A stretch of 64,000 nt of DNA. It comes from Salegentibacter sp. 24. GTDB taxonomy: Bacteria > Bacteroidota > Bacteroidia > Flavobacteriales > Flavobacteriaceae. Both the position numbers and the translations under genes were made by a program. The DNA lies in contig NZ_SNWE01000001.1 in NCBI RefSeq assembly GCF_004362395.1, forward strand, positions 124,001 through 188,000, given 5' to 3'. This document shows positions 27,887 through 37,736 of the stretch, piece after piece; within the stretch, counting starts at the first letter, position 1; every line of letters starts with the position of its first letter. The notes under the pieces were generated by a model, which ran no database searches, had not been told where the DNA came from, and saw only the letters and a list, made by a program, of their open reading frames with translations.

Positions 27887-28942
27887 ATGGTATTTTCTAA
27901 AGTGTTGATTGGTTGGTATTTAAAAAACAAACGAGAATTGCCCTGGCGCTTAACAAGCGATCCTTACCATATATGGTTGAGTGAAATCATGTTACAGCAA
28001 ACCAGAATAGAGCAGGGTTTACCCTATTATCTGCGTTTTTCCAAGGCTTTTCCTACTGTTTTTGATCTTGCTGCTGCCCCCTTGGAAAAAGTGCTAAAAC
28101 TTTGGCAAGGTTTAGGTTATTATTCAAGAGCCAGAAACCTGCACGAAAGTGCTAAATACGTAGCAGAAGAATTGAATGGTATTTTTCCTAAATCCTATAA
28201 AGAACTAAAAAAACTAAAAGGAGTCGGCGATTATACCGCTGCCGCCGTAGCTTCTATTTGCTATAGTGAACCTGTTGCGGTGGTTGATGGTAATGTTTAT
28301 AGGGTTTTAGCTAGGTTTTTTGATGTAGAGACCCCTATAAATTCTACGGCAGGAATTAAAGAATTTAAAATCCTTGCCACTGAATTGTTAGAGAAAAAAG
28401 ATCCCTCCAATTATAACCAGGCTTTAATGGAATTTGGTGCCCTTCAGTGTAAACCTCGAAATCCTTTATGTGCAACCTGTCCCTTGAGTTCGGGTTGTCT
28501 GGCTTTGCAGAGAAAAAAAATTCAGGAATTACCGGTTAAACTAAAGAAAGGGAAAATAAAAAAACGCTTCTTTAACTACTTGGTGGTTTATTCTGATGAG
28601 AATAAAACCCTGCTACAGCAGCGAACAGGAAAGGGAATATGGCATGGTTTGTATGAGTTTCCCTTAATTGAAACAAAGAAGCCAGTTGGAAAAGACGATT
28701 TTCTTCCGGAAGGAGAAATAAGTAAAATTCTTGGATCACAAGAACTTTCGTTTCATCTGCATAATGATAAACCAGTAGTGCATAAACTGTCTCATCAGCA
28801 TATTTACGCGCATTTTTGGTGGGTTAAGGCGGAGAAAGTGGGAGGTAAGGGAATTTCGCTAAATCGGGTGAAGGATTATCCGGTGCCGGTTTTAATTGCT
28901 AATTTTCTTGAAGAAACCAGTCTGGAAACATATTCCTTATAA
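27887..28942 (+). CDS. mutY: A/G-specific adenine DNA glycosylase
   Basis: Removes adenine mispaired with 8-oxoguanine. 351 residues. HhH-GPD domain with MLQQTRIEQGLPYY, LKGVGDYTAAAVASICY and the catalytic Asp in AVVDGNVYRV. The [4Fe-4S] loop is present (CKPRNPLCATCPLSSGC). The C-terminal NUDIX-like 8-oxoG recognition domain covers ~225-345. It precedes ssb and gldE, a conserved flavobacterial order. Confidence 0.97.
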   Translation: MVFSKVLIGWYLKNKRELPWRLTSDPYHIWLSEIMLQQTRIEQGLPYYLRFSKAFPTVFDLAAAPLEKVLKLWQGLGYYSRARNLHESAKYVAEELNGIFPKSYKELKKLKGVGDYTAAAVASICYSEPVAVVDGNVYRVLARFFDVETPINSTAGIKEFKILATELLEKKDPSNYNQALMEFGALQCKPRNPLCATCPLSSGCLALQRKKIQELPVKLKKGKIKKRFFNYLVVYSDENKTLLQQRTGKGIWHGLYEFPLIETKKPVGKDDFLPEGEISKILGSQELSFHLHNDKPVVHKLSHQHIYAHFWWVKAEKVGGKGISLNRVKDYPVPVLIANFLEETSLETYSL

Positions 28943-29043
28943 GTTGTTTAAAGTTTTATGTGTTTTAGCTTTAATTAGCCATAAATTTTTCAGTATTTTA
29001 GGGTGTAAATAATTAGCCTATTTGGCGAAAATAATTAATTGAG

Positions 29044-29511
29044 ATGACAGGTACATTAAACAAGGTAATGCTGATTGGGCATACGGGAGACGACGTGAAA
29101 ATGCATTATTTTGAAGGGGGAGGGGCTATTGGCCGATTTCCTCTGGCTACCAACGAGACGTATACCAATCGCACGACCAACGAGCGAGTTACCAATACCG
29201 AATGGCATAATATTGTAGTGCGGAATAAAGCTGCGGAAGTCTGTGAAAAATACCTTAAAAAAGGAGATAAAGTTTACATAGAGGGTAGGATTAAAACTCG
29301 AAAATGGCAGGACGACCAGGGGAATGACAGGTATACTACGGAAATTCAGTGCACCGAATTCACCTTTTTAACACCAAAAGGAGAAAATGAAGGTGGTGGG
29401 AATATGCAACAGCAAAATTCTCCGTCTCAAAACCAACAAACTACGCCTAAAAATGATAATTTTGCCAATCAGTCTTTGGCAAATGAAGAAGAGGACGATT
29501 TGCCATTTTAA
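29044..29511 (+). CDS. ssb: Single-stranded DNA-binding protein
   Basis: 155 residues. The N-terminal OB fold (LNKVMLIGHTGDDVKMHYFEGG..., ATNETYTNRTTNE, KGDKVYIEGRIKTRKWQ) is followed by a Gln/Asn-rich linker and the acidic tip EEDDLPF that recruits replication and repair partners. It stands between mutY and gldE. Confidence 0.97.
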   Translation: MTGTLNKVMLIGHTGDDVKMHYFEGGGAIGRFPLATNETYTNRTTNERVTNTEWHNIVVRNKAAEVCEKYLKKGDKVYIEGRIKTRKWQDDQGNDRYTTEIQCTEFTFLTPKGENEGGGNMQQQNSPSQNQQTTPKNDNFANQSLANEEEDDLPF

Positions 29512-29532
29512 GTTTAATTAAAACTCCGTCAT

Positions 29533-30861
29533 TTGGATTCAGAACCTCCCAGTTTAATATTGTTATGGGCCGCTTTTGATTTTACGCAGCTATTCAGCTA
29601 TTTAGTTTTACTGCTGCTTTTAATTTGTTCAGCCTTAATTTCTGGGGCCGAGGTTGCTTTTTTTTCCTTAACTCCTGCAGATGTTATTACCGAGGACGGG
29701 AAGCGTTCCAATACGCAACAAATTGTAGTTAATTTACTTGATAAACCCAAGAAGTTACTCGCCACAATTTTAGTGGCCAACAACTTTATAAACATTGCGA
29801 TCGTACTCTTGTTCGATAATCTTGCCGAGAATCTTTTTGGAGGGATCAATACGGTTTTTTATGGTATTAATTTCAAATTCCTTATTGAAGTTGGTATAGT
29901 TACTTTTATTATCCTGCTTTTTGGGGAAATTTTGCCTAAAGTGTACGCTAGTCGAAACAATGTATTGTTTTCAAATTTTATGGCGCGTCCTTTAAATTTC
30001 TTAGATACTATTTTTACACCATTAAGTGGACCTATGCGCGCGGTTACGATTTTTGTGCATAATCGCCTTGGGAAACAGCGTTCTTTTATAAGTATAGATC
30101 ATTTGTCGCAGGCGTTGGAACTTACCAGTGATGAGGATACCACTAAAGAGGAACAAAAAATACTACAGGGAATTGTTTCTTTTGGAAATACAGATACCAA
30201 ACAGGTAATGCGGCCAAGGATGGATATTTTCGCGTTAAATGAAAGCCAGACTTATAAAGAAATTATTCCTGAAATTATAGATAAAGGTTATTCCAGGATT
30301 CCGGTTTATCGGGAAAATATAGACAATGTAAGCGGTATTTTATACGTTAAGGATTTGTTGCCATATATAGATGAGCCAGCTTTTAAATGGAATAGCTTGC
30401 TAAGAGAACCTTATTTTGTTCCTGAAAACAAAAAGCTTGACGATTTACTGAATGATTTTAAAACCAAGAAAAATCACTTGGCCATTGTGGTAGATGAATA
30501 CGGCGGTACCAGTGGTCTAATCTCCCTGGAAGATATTATTGAGGAAATTGTTGGCGATATAAGTGATGAATTTGACGATGAAGATTTAGTATATTCCAAG
30601 TTAGATGAGAATAGCTATGTTTTTGAAGGAAAGACTTCATTAAAGGACTTCTATCGCATTGTGAAAATTGAAGATCCTATTGGGTTTGAAGAGCGAAAGG
30701 GTGAGGCAGATACTTTGGCAGGATTTTTACTCGAGATTTCAGGAGGATTTCCCAAGAAGAATGATGTGATCTATTTTTTGAATTATAGTTTTACTGTAGA
30801 AGTATTGGATAACAAGCGTTTGAAACAAATTAAAGTGAATATTTCCCCTCTTGAATTGTAA
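29533..30861 (+). CDS. gldE: Gliding motility-associated protein GldE (CorC/HlyC-type)
   Basis: 442 residues. N-terminal DUF21/CNNM membrane domain with four helices (LICSALISGAEVAFFSL), two CBS domains (VMRPRMDIFAL, HLAIVVDEYGGTSGLISLEDIIEEIVGD) and a C-terminal CorC_HlyC domain. Adjacent to gldD, which identifies it as GldE. In Flavobacterium it is needed with GldD for gliding/type IX secretion. The start is TTG at 29533, 21 bp after ssb. Inner membrane. Confidence 0.95.
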   Translation: MDSEPPSLILLWAAFDFTQLFSYLVLLLLLICSALISGAEVAFFSLTPADVITEDGKRSNTQQIVVNLLDKPKKLLATILVANNFINIAIVLLFDNLAENLFGGINTVFYGINFKFLIEVGIVTFIILLFGEILPKVYASRNNVLFSNFMARPLNFLDTIFTPLSGPMRAVTIFVHNRLGKQRSFISIDHLSQALELTSDEDTTKEEQKILQGIVSFGNTDTKQVMRPRMDIFALNESQTYKEIIPEIIDKGYSRIPVYRENIDNVSGILYVKDLLPYIDEPAFKWNSLLREPYFVPENKKLDDLLNDFKTKKNHLAIVVDEYGGTSGLISLEDIIEEIVGDISDEFDDEDLVYSKLDENSYVFEGKTSLKDFYRIVKIEDPIGFEERKGEADTLAGFLLEISGGFPKKNDVIYFLNYSFTVEVLDNKRLKQIKVNISPLEL

Positions 30862-30874
30862 TTGAGTATTTAAT

Positions 30875-31438
30875 ATGAAAAAGTCTCTGGTGATTATTAT
30901 AAGTCTAATGCTTATGAGCTGTGGGGAGGAAAGTAAAACACCTAGGCCTCGTGCATTTCTGGCACTTAATTATCCTAAAGCAACCTATGAAATCGCTAAT
31001 TTCAATTGCCCTTATAATTTCGAAATTAACTCTCTGGCCAAAGTAAGCGCTTCCCAAAATAATAATCCATGCTGGATAAATCTCGAATACAAAGATCTGA
31101 ATGGGACCATTTTTTTAACCTATCAGGAAGTTGATGGTAATTTAGATTCTTTACTAGCTGATGCGCAAAAACTGCCTTTGCAACATACCATTAAAGCTGA
31201 TGCTATTGAGGGAGACGTATATACCAACAAAATTCAGGATGTTCACGGAATGTTTTATGAAGTAACAGGAGATGCTGCTTCTCAGGCACAGTTTTATCTC
31301 ACCGATAGTACAAATCATTTTGTTACTGCTTCGGTTTACTTTAGGACAAAACCCAATTATGATTCAATTATTCCCGCGGCTGATTATTTAAAAAATGATA
31401 TGAAACACATGGTGGAAACTTTTCGCTGGGAAAATTGA
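30875..31438 (+). CDS. gldD: Gliding motility lipoprotein GldD
   Basis: 187 residues with lipoprotein signal MKKSLVIIISLMLMSC (Cys16). The mature N-terminus RPRAFLALNYPKATYEIANFNCPYNFEIN is characteristic of GldD. It is 13 bp downstream of gldE. Required for gliding in Flavobacterium johnsoniae; likely anchored in the envelope. Confidence 0.95.
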   Translation: MKKSLVIIISLMLMSCGEESKTPRPRAFLALNYPKATYEIANFNCPYNFEINSLAKVSASQNNNPCWINLEYKDLNGTIFLTYQEVDGNLDSLLADAQKLPLQHTIKADAIEGDVYTNKIQDVHGMFYEVTGDAASQAQFYLTDSTNHFVTASVYFRTKPNYDSIIPAADYLKNDMKHMVETFRWEN

Positions 31439-31518
31439 AAAATCCTTTTGAAATTAATTACTTCTTTTCTTTTTAACTCTCAAAGAATACCCATTTTTGC
31501 AGCAAAAAATCGAAAAAT

Positions 31519-32424
31519 ATGCCGTTAGAGAAATTAAAATGGGTCTACCTGGTGATTCTTTCTGTTGTTTGGGGGAGTTCTTTTATACTTATCAAAAAAG
31601 GGCTGATAGGTTTGTCGGCCATAGAAGTGGGTTCCTTTCGAATAATTTTTGCTGCATTCTTTCTTATTCTTATAGGTTTTAGGTCAATTAAAAAAATTAA
31701 GAAAAGACAGTGGAAATGGATGGTGGTCTCTGGTGTGATGGGAAATTTCTTACCGGTATATCTATTTTCCTTCGCAGAGACCGAGATTGACAGCGCTATT
31801 GCTTCAATTTTAAATGCTGCAACACCTTTAATGACGCTTATTTTTGGAACTTTATTTTTTAAAGCAATCATTAATCAAAATAAAATATTGGGCGTGGTTA
31901 TAGGTTTGTTAGGAACTGCAGGGCTTATTTTAAGTGGAGCTAGTATTAATCCAGACCAGAATTATCTCTATTCGCTTTTAGTTATTATTGCGGCTTCCTG
32001 TTATGCTATGAATGTAAATGTATTAAAAACTTATATGAGCGACATTAGTCCTCTGGGGATTGCAGCGGGAAGCTTTACGGTCTTAATAATTCCCACGCTG
32101 TTTATATTATACTTTTCAGGATTTTTTGAGAGGGATCTTTCTAATATTGTACTTCAGCAATCTATTGGATATGTAGCTATTTTAGGGGTTATAGGCACCG
32201 GGGTTGCGATGATAATTTTCAATAAGCTGGTCCAGATTTCAGATCCTGTATTTACAACTTCGGTTACTTATACTATTCCTGTGGTAGCTTTAGGCTGGGG
32301 AATACTGGATGGTGAAGTCTTTAGTCTCTGGCAATTACTATCGGCCCTTGTTATCTTATTTGGAGTATTTATAGTGAACCGTTCTAAAAAGATATTTACT
32401 AAATTTAGAAAACAGGCTACATAA
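31519..32424 (+). CDS. EamA/DMT-family transporter
   Basis: 301 residues with ten predicted helices in two EamA repeats: first repeat from VYLVILSVVWGSSFILIKKGL, second from YLYSLLVIIAASCYAMNVNVLK. A drug/metabolite transporter of the inner membrane; substrate unknown. It is 80 bp downstream of gldD, same direction, with no functional link evident. Confidence 0.88.
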   Translation: MPLEKLKWVYLVILSVVWGSSFILIKKGLIGLSAIEVGSFRIIFAAFFLILIGFRSIKKIKKRQWKWMVVSGVMGNFLPVYLFSFAETEIDSAIASILNAATPLMTLIFGTLFFKAIINQNKILGVVIGLLGTAGLILSGASINPDQNYLYSLLVIIAASCYAMNVNVLKTYMSDISPLGIAAGSFTVLIIPTLFILYFSGFFERDLSNIVLQQSIGYVAILGVIGTGVAMIIFNKLVQISDPVFTTSVTYTIPVVALGWGILDGEVFSLWQLLSALVILFGVFIVNRSKKIFTKFRKQAT

Positions 32425-32636
32425 GTAGAAGTGATCACTATTAGCAAATGCTTTCTCTTTCTAGCAATATTAGGATGCTAAATAATAAAGATATCCTGGT
32501 CTGAGTTGAAGTGCTCGTAAAAACTTAATCGAGGAAGAGTTATTGCCGAACATCCTATTGTATAAGCGATATTCTTATAATAATTAAGTGATAGCAGGTT
32601 GGAGTGTATGTATGGTTTTTGAATGAATATAAAATA

Positions 32637-32666
32637 AAAGAACCGACCATTGCTGGCCGGTTCTTT
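32637..32666 (-). terminator. Terminator after the M16 peptidase pair
   Basis: Hairpin AAAGAACCG (32637-32645) / CGGTTCTTT (32658-32666) with two further pairs near the loop. It lies 20 bp beyond the stop of the minus-strand M16 gene at 32686. Confidence 0.7.
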
Positions 32667-32685
32667 CTAACATTAACAAAAATTA

Positions 32686-34746
32686 CTATTCCTGAAAATC
32701 TTCAGCTGAAATACCTTCGTTAATTAAGATTTCAGTTACGTTAAATTCAAATGTTTGTGGGCCTGCGGCCTGAGTCATTTGAAATGGAAATTTCACACCT
32801 TCTACAGCTTGATAATCACTATATCCAGTTGGAACATTTATCGTTTGGCCGCCCTGGGATATAGTTTGTACCGTTTGCATTTTTAAACCACTCTTCACGT
32901 TGTAATATGCTTTATAGTTATCGCTAAAGGCAACAACGTAAGCATCTTCTCCCTGTACTGTTTCAATACCTTCCAAAGTAGCATCGCCAACTTCCAGTTC
33001 TGGGAAGGGAGTGGCGTCTATTTTAGCTGCCTCAATTTGGGCTGCGGTGTACGGAATTTTTTGTCCTTGTGCTACGATAAATCCTGCTTCTCCATCAAAA
33101 ACCTGTTTGCTCATTACATTGCCCCCAACAGATACTTCCTGGTTAAGCTTACCGTTCATAGTTCTTTTTTGAACAAGGTTTAAAGCCATTCCCTGTATGG
33201 TTGCTTCAGCCTTCATAACTACGCTTTCCACATCCTGTACGGCATCACGACCACCAACGGCTTCAATGTAATTTTCGAAAACTTTCGCTACGGTTACTGA
33301 AGCATCAAGTTGTTTTTGCTCAGGTTTTTCAACTTCTTCTCCCAGCTTGTTGTAATATTTCACGGGTATATTTTTCCCGTTCAATTCGATTTTTTCTAGA
33401 TTTTCAGCAATTTCTGAAGCTTTCCCAGCGACAACTATTCTCATATTGTCAGTTTGGTAATATTTATTAGCTACACGCTGTATATCTTCAGCCGTAACTG
33501 CGTTTATTTCCTCAAGGAAATTTTCATAAAAATCTTCAGAAAGATCGTTCGTTTTTATGTTAAGCGCGTAATTGGCGATGGTAGAGGGTTGCTCTAGTCT
33601 TAAAACGAAATCACCGGCAAACTTGCTTTTAGCATCTTTTAGCATATCAGCATCTACGGGTTCGGTTTTAATTCTTCTTATCTCCTTTAAAGTTTCTACA
33701 ATTGCACTATCGGTTACGGCGTTTCTAACGCTTGCCTGAGCAATAAATCTTGAGGCATACTTATCAGCTCCTGTGTTTGATCCGGCTCCATAGGTGTACC
33801 CTTTATCTTCACGAAGGTTCATGTTTAAGTAACTTCCAAAACTACCTCCAAGAATTTGGTTGGCTACTAATACAGGAAAGTAATCTTCATCTGACATTTC
33901 AAGATCTATGGTATTTTGAAGTCTTAATTCACTTTGAACTGCATTAGGCATATCTACCAGATTGATTTGCGTTTGAGCAACGTTGGTAACTTCTGGTAAA
34001 TTTTGCGGTTTTGGAGCGCCTGCTTCCCAACTTCCAAATGTTTTTTCAGCCAGTTTTTTTACCTCAGCAGTTTTTACATCCCCAACTACAACCAGATAGG
34101 CATTGTCAGGTTTAAAATAATTGTTATAGAAGCTTTTCACATCTTCTAAGGTTACTTTTTCAGTGTTTTCTACTGTAGCAAATTCTCCATAGGGGTGATC
34201 AACTCCATAGGCTAAAGCTGCACTTACACGGCTAGCAATAGAACCAACATCCTTATTGATAGATTTTAAACCTTCAATTTGTTTGGTTTTTTCAGCCTCA
34301 AATTCTTCCTGGGTGAATTTCGGTCTTAAAGCTCCTTCTGCCATAAGTTCCATAATTCTTGGAAAAAATTTTGAAAGCGAAGCTGCATAGGCACTTTCTG
34401 CACCTAAATTGATATTAGCACCCAAAAAGTCAATTTCTTCATTGTACTCGTCTTTGGAAATATTTTCTGTTCCTGTGCCCATTAAAGCACTAACAAGAGA
34501 CGATGTTGCTGGTTTTTCTTCCGCATGAGGCTTGTTGTCAATAATTAAAGAAGCTGAAACTCTAGGAAGTTTGTGGTTCTCAACTACTAAAACTTTTAAG
34601 CCATTGTCCAATGTAAATTCATCTGGTTGTCCAAGATTGATCTTGGGAGCGGGTCCCGGTTCCGGTTGTTTGGAGCGGTCTACCTGTGCAATTGCCGCTG
34701 TGGACAAAAAGCAGGCTATAAATAATGTGAGTATGTTAAATTTCAT
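32686..34746 (-). CDS. M16-family peptidase-like subunit lacking HxxEH, with LolA-like C-terminal domain
   Basis: 686 residues with a signal peptide ending AIAQ. Two M16-type halves (~38-225 and ~235-440) are recognisable from FTLDNGLKVLVVENHKLPR and YLVVVGDVKTAEV. The zinc motif HxxEH is replaced by the ATSSLVSALMGTG region, so this is a non-catalytic subunit. From ~490 a beta-rich region (YIEAVGGRDAVQDVESVV..., GLKMQTVQT, VKFPFQMT) resembles the LolA/LppX-type lipoprotein-carrier fold. It follows the catalytic M16 gene by 16 bp and probably forms a heterodimer in the periplasm. Confidence 0.88.
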   Translation of the reverse strand: MKFNILTLFIACFLSTAAIAQVDRSKQPEPGPAPKINLGQPDEFTLDNGLKVLVVENHKLPRVSASLIIDNKPHAEEKPATSSLVSALMGTGTENISKDEYNEEIDFLGANINLGAESAYAASLSKFFPRIMELMAEGALRPKFTQEEFEAEKTKQIEGLKSINKDVGSIASRVSAALAYGVDHPYGEFATVENTEKVTLEDVKSFYNNYFKPDNAYLVVVGDVKTAEVKKLAEKTFGSWEAGAPKPQNLPEVTNVAQTQINLVDMPNAVQSELRLQNTIDLEMSDEDYFPVLVANQILGGSFGSYLNMNLREDKGYTYGAGSNTGADKYASRFIAQASVRNAVTDSAIVETLKEIRRIKTEPVDADMLKDAKSKFAGDFVLRLEQPSTIANYALNIKTNDLSEDFYENFLEEINAVTAEDIQRVANKYYQTDNMRIVVAGKASEIAENLEKIELNGKNIPVKYYNKLGEEVEKPEQKQLDASVTVAKVFENYIEAVGGRDAVQDVESVVMKAEATIQGMALNLVQKRTMNGKLNQEVSVGGNVMSKQVFDGEAGFIVAQGQKIPYTAAQIEAAKIDATPFPELEVGDATLEGIETVQGEDAYVVAFSDNYKAYYNVKSGLKMQTVQTISQGGQTINVPTGYSDYQAVEGVKFPFQMTQAAGPQTFEFNVTEILINEGISAEDFQE

Positions 34747-34762
34747 GCTATATCTTTTTATG

Positions 34763-36088
34763 TTATTCTTTTTCGCTCGCTGGCAGATAATCTAATTCTA
34801 AACGTTGGTTCTCGTTCAGGTATTCATTGGCAACTCTTTTAATATCTTCCCTAGTAATATCTCTGTAGATTTCAATCTCTTCATTAATAAGATCAGTGTC
34901 GTCGTAAAGTACATTATAAGTTGCAAGTGAAGATGCAATTCCCTGAATACTACTGTTAGAATTCACAAAACGGTTTTCAAATTTGTTCTGAAGTTTTTGA
35001 TATTCCTTTTCTGAAATCAATTCATTTTGAAGTTTATCAATTTCTTCATCCATTGAAACCGCAAGGGTGTCTAATGGGGTTTCTCCCAGAGCAAGAGCTC
35101 CCATTACATAAGTGCCATAATCTTCCTGAGATCTTGGGAAAGCCAATACCTGAAGCGCGGTTTTTTCTTCATCTACCATTTTTTTATACATCCTGGAGCT
35201 TCTTCCATCGGTAAGAATAGAAGAGATCATATCAAGAACATAAGCGTCTCTATCTTTCATAGAAGGAGTACGGTAAACAAATAACTTTGCTGGAATTTGA
35301 ATATTGTTGTCATATTCAGTAGCAATGATAGTTTCGGTAATCGGTTCCTCTTTAATAGAAACACGTTGTACTTCTTCCCCTTCAGGAATCCCGGCAAAAT
35401 ACTTCTTAATCATTTCTTTGGTTTCCTCAATTTTAATATCACCGGCAACAACTAAAGTTGCATTGTTCGGCCCGTAATATTTATCGAAGAAGGCCTTGAA
35501 CTCTTGCAGCTCAGCTGCGTCAAGATCTTCCATTGTACCAATTACCGAGTTTTTGTAAGGATGTTTATCAAAAACATATTTGTTGATTCCGGTTGCGTAA
35601 ATAATCTTTCCGTAAGGGGCATTATCTATTCGAGACCGTTTCTCTTCTTTTACTACCTCATTTTGAGTTTCTACCCCAACTTCATTGATAACTGGGTGGA
35701 GCATTCTTTCAGATTCCATCCATAAACCCAGTTCAAGGTTGTTAGAAGGAAATGTTTCGTAATAGTAAGTACGATCCTGGGTGGTATTGGCGTTATTGCT
35801 ACCGCCATTGGCAGCAACAATATCAAACCATTCTCCGCGCTCGATATTCTCAGTACCTTCAAAAAGAAGATGTTCAAAGAAATGGGCAAAGCCAGATCTG
35901 CCTTTTTCTTCATCTTTAGCACCCACGTGATACATCACGCCAACTGTAACTACGGGAGCTGTGTTGTCCTGATGCAAAATAACATGTAATCCGTTGTCCA
36001 GGTTATATTCGGTAAATTCTACCTCCTGGGCAATTCCTGCTGCGCTGCAAACTAATGCAAGGGCAGCCATCTTTAAGTTTTTAATCAT
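34763..36088 (-). CDS. M16-family zinc peptidase, catalytic subunit
   Basis: 441 residues with a signal peptide (MIKNLKMAALALVCSAAGIAQ). The inverted zinc motif HFFEH is at 69-73 with a third ligand Glu near 149 (QNEVVKEEK). Two M16 halves give the clamshell form of PqqL/MPP-type peptidases; the C-terminal M16_C half has YGPNNATLVVAGDI. Periplasmic. Its partner subunit follows directly. Confidence 0.93.
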   Translation of the reverse strand: MIKNLKMAALALVCSAAGIAQEVEFTEYNLDNGLHVILHQDNTAPVVTVGVMYHVGAKDEEKGRSGFAHFFEHLLFEGTENIERGEWFDIVAANGGSNNANTTQDRTYYYETFPSNNLELGLWMESERMLHPVINEVGVETQNEVVKEEKRSRIDNAPYGKIIYATGINKYVFDKHPYKNSVIGTMEDLDAAELQEFKAFFDKYYGPNNATLVVAGDIKIEETKEMIKKYFAGIPEGEEVQRVSIKEEPITETIIATEYDNNIQIPAKLFVYRTPSMKDRDAYVLDMISSILTDGRSSRMYKKMVDEEKTALQVLAFPRSQEDYGTYVMGALALGETPLDTLAVSMDEEIDKLQNELISEKEYQKLQNKFENRFVNSNSSIQGIASSLATYNVLYDDTDLINEEIEIYRDITREDIKRVANEYLNENQRLELDYLPASEKE

Positions 36089-36273
36089 TTTTAAATAGAT
36101 TTTTCATTAATGCATGGGATTAGTATTTGAAAGTTGTATTTTGTTACATCAAAGTTTGAGAATAATGAATAAATTGATGAAATTGTGTCAATAGTGTCAA
36201 AATTAACAAGCTATTAAGCTAAAAACCGACACATTTTTTAGAAATTTACTAAATAAAAACACCAACCAGAGCT

Positions 36274-36738
36274 ATGAAGAATTTTAGTGTACCAATTAAA
36301 TATGGTCTTATAATTGTAGTCGGCCTTATTGCATATTTTTTAATTCTATCACTTTTTAATCTACATATCTATCCTTTATTTAGTTTGTTTAACGGAGTGA
36401 TTATGGCCCTAGGAATGTGGCTTGCCTTAAAAGCTTACCGTAATTCTAAAGGAGCAAAGTTTAAGTATCAAAAAGGTTTTATGGCGAGCTTGCTTACGGG
36501 ATTTAATGCGACTATAGTTTTTACAATTTTTTTTGCTTTTTACGCCACTGAGCTAAATGCTAATTATTTAAGCAATCTTATTAATATGTGGCGTACTGAC
36601 TATGGTACCGAGATTGGCATTGTACTTTTCGTTGTTGCTATAATGGGTTTTGCCACTACTCTGGTACTGACTCTAGCCTATATGCAATTATTTAAAGATT
36701 CCTGGAATACAAAAGAAGGGCAACAACATACCTATTAA
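36274..36738 (+). CDS. DUF4199 family membrane protein
   Basis: 154 residues with four membrane helices (~9-28, ~33-52, ~72-94, ~115-140) in the arrangement of DUF4199, which is restricted largely to Bacteroidota. Monocistronic, 100 bp upstream of rplU. Function unknown. Confidence 0.75.
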   Translation: MKNFSVPIKYGLIIVVGLIAYFLILSLFNLHIYPLFSLFNGVIMALGMWLALKAYRNSKGAKFKYQKGFMASLLTGFNATIVFTIFFAFYATELNANYLSNLINMWRTDYGTEIGIVLFVVAIMGFATTLVLTLAYMQLFKDSWNTKEGQQHTY

Positions 36739-36750
36739 AGCTTTTTAGAC

Positions 36751-36781
36751 TTTGTGAATTAATTAATTAGAAGTATATTTG
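36751..36781 (+). promoter_or_regulatory. Promoter of rplU-rpmA
   Basis: TTTG (36751-36754), 19-bp spacer, TATATTTG (36774-36781): a full match to the Bacteroidota -33/-7 consensus. It gives a leader of about 50 nt before the rplU ATG. Confidence 0.8.
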
Positions 36782-36838
36782 CACCCGCTTGCGAAAAAGT
36801 AAGTGTAATTTTTAGCATAATTAATTAATCACAACACT

Positions 36839-37333
36839 ATGTATGCAATTGTAGAGATAGCAGGGCAGCAGTTTAAAGTTGCAAAAGACCAAAAGGTGTT
36901 TGTTAACCGTCTTAGTGGAGAAGAAGGAGACAGTGTCTCTTTTGACAAAGTTCTTCTAACCGGCGATGGTGACAGCATAAATCTTGGCGCCCCGGCTATA
37001 GATGGTGCTCTAGTTGGAGCAAAAATCACCCGTCATCTTAAAGGAGACAAAGTAATTGTTTTCAAAAAGAAAAGACGAAAAGGTTACAAAAAGAAAAACG
37101 GACATCGTCAATCTTTAACCGAAATTGTAATCGAGAGCATCGATTTAAAAGACGGAAAGAAAGCCGCTTCAACCAAAAAGGAAGAAGCGCCTAAGAAGGA
37201 TGCCAGTACTGATAAAAAATCGGAAGATTTGAATCAATACACCGTAGCTGAATTAAAAGAGATGGCAAAGGAGAAAGGTCTTGAAGGCTACTCTTCTATG
37301 AAGAAAGCTGAATTAATTGAAGCTTTAAGTTAA
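36839..37333 (+). CDS. rplU: 50S ribosomal protein L21 with C-terminal extension
   Basis: 164 residues against ~103 in E. coli. The L21 core is residues 1-102 (MYAIVEIAGQQFKV, KKRRKGYKKKNGHRQ). A Lys/Glu/Ser-rich linker (~105-130) leads to a 34-residue SAP/Rho_N-like helix-extended-helix (YTVAELKEMAKEKGLEGYSSMKKAELIEAL; residues ~134-163). The extension may bind nucleic acid. rpmA follows after 28 bp. Confidence 0.97.
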   Translation: MYAIVEIAGQQFKVAKDQKVFVNRLSGEEGDSVSFDKVLLTGDGDSINLGAPAIDGALVGAKITRHLKGDKVIVFKKKRRKGYKKKNGHRQSLTEIVIESIDLKDGKKAASTKKEEAPKKDASTDKKSEDLNQYTVAELKEMAKEKGLEGYSSMKKAELIEALS

Positions 37334-37361
37334 TTATTAATCTACTTAAAACTAAAGTAAA

Positions 37362-37622
37362 ATGGCACACAAAAAAGGAGTCGGTAGTTCCAAGAACGGT
37401 AGAGAGTCAGAATCGAAACGCTTAGGTGTAAAGATATTTGGCGGTCAGGCTGCCGTAGCTGGAAACATCATTGTTAGACAAAGAGGTACTGCGCACAATC
37501 CAGGTGATAATGTGTATGCAGGAAAAGATCATACATTACACGCTAAAGTAGACGGCGTGGTGAAATTTTCTAAAACAAAGAATAATAAATCTTACGTTTC
37601 CATAGAACCGTATGAAGCATAA
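37362..37622 (+). CDS. rpmA: 50S ribosomal protein L27
   Basis: 86 residues beginning [24 protein letters not shown], with the N-terminal tail that reaches the peptidyl-transferase centre. No N-terminal prosequence of the Firmicutes type is present. Second gene of the rplU-rpmA operon. Confidence 0.98.
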   Translation: MAHKKGVGSSKNGRESESKRLGVKIFGGQAAVAGNIIVRQRGTAHNPGDNVYAGKDHTLHAKVDGVVKFSKTKNNKSYVSIEPYEA

Positions 37623-37673
37623 AGTCAACGTGCCTTTTTAAAGGGTGCGGACTGCTTTCTTTGAATTTATATA

Positions 37674-37706
37674 AACCCCTTCCAAATTTGAGAAGGGGTT
37701 TTTTTG
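37674..37706 (+). terminator. Terminator after rpmA
   Basis: AACCCCTTC / GAAGGGGTT with a seven-T run, about 50 bp after the rpmA stop. Confidence 0.85.
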
Positions 37707-37736
37707 TATCTTTAATTTAGACTTAAGATAGTGTTT

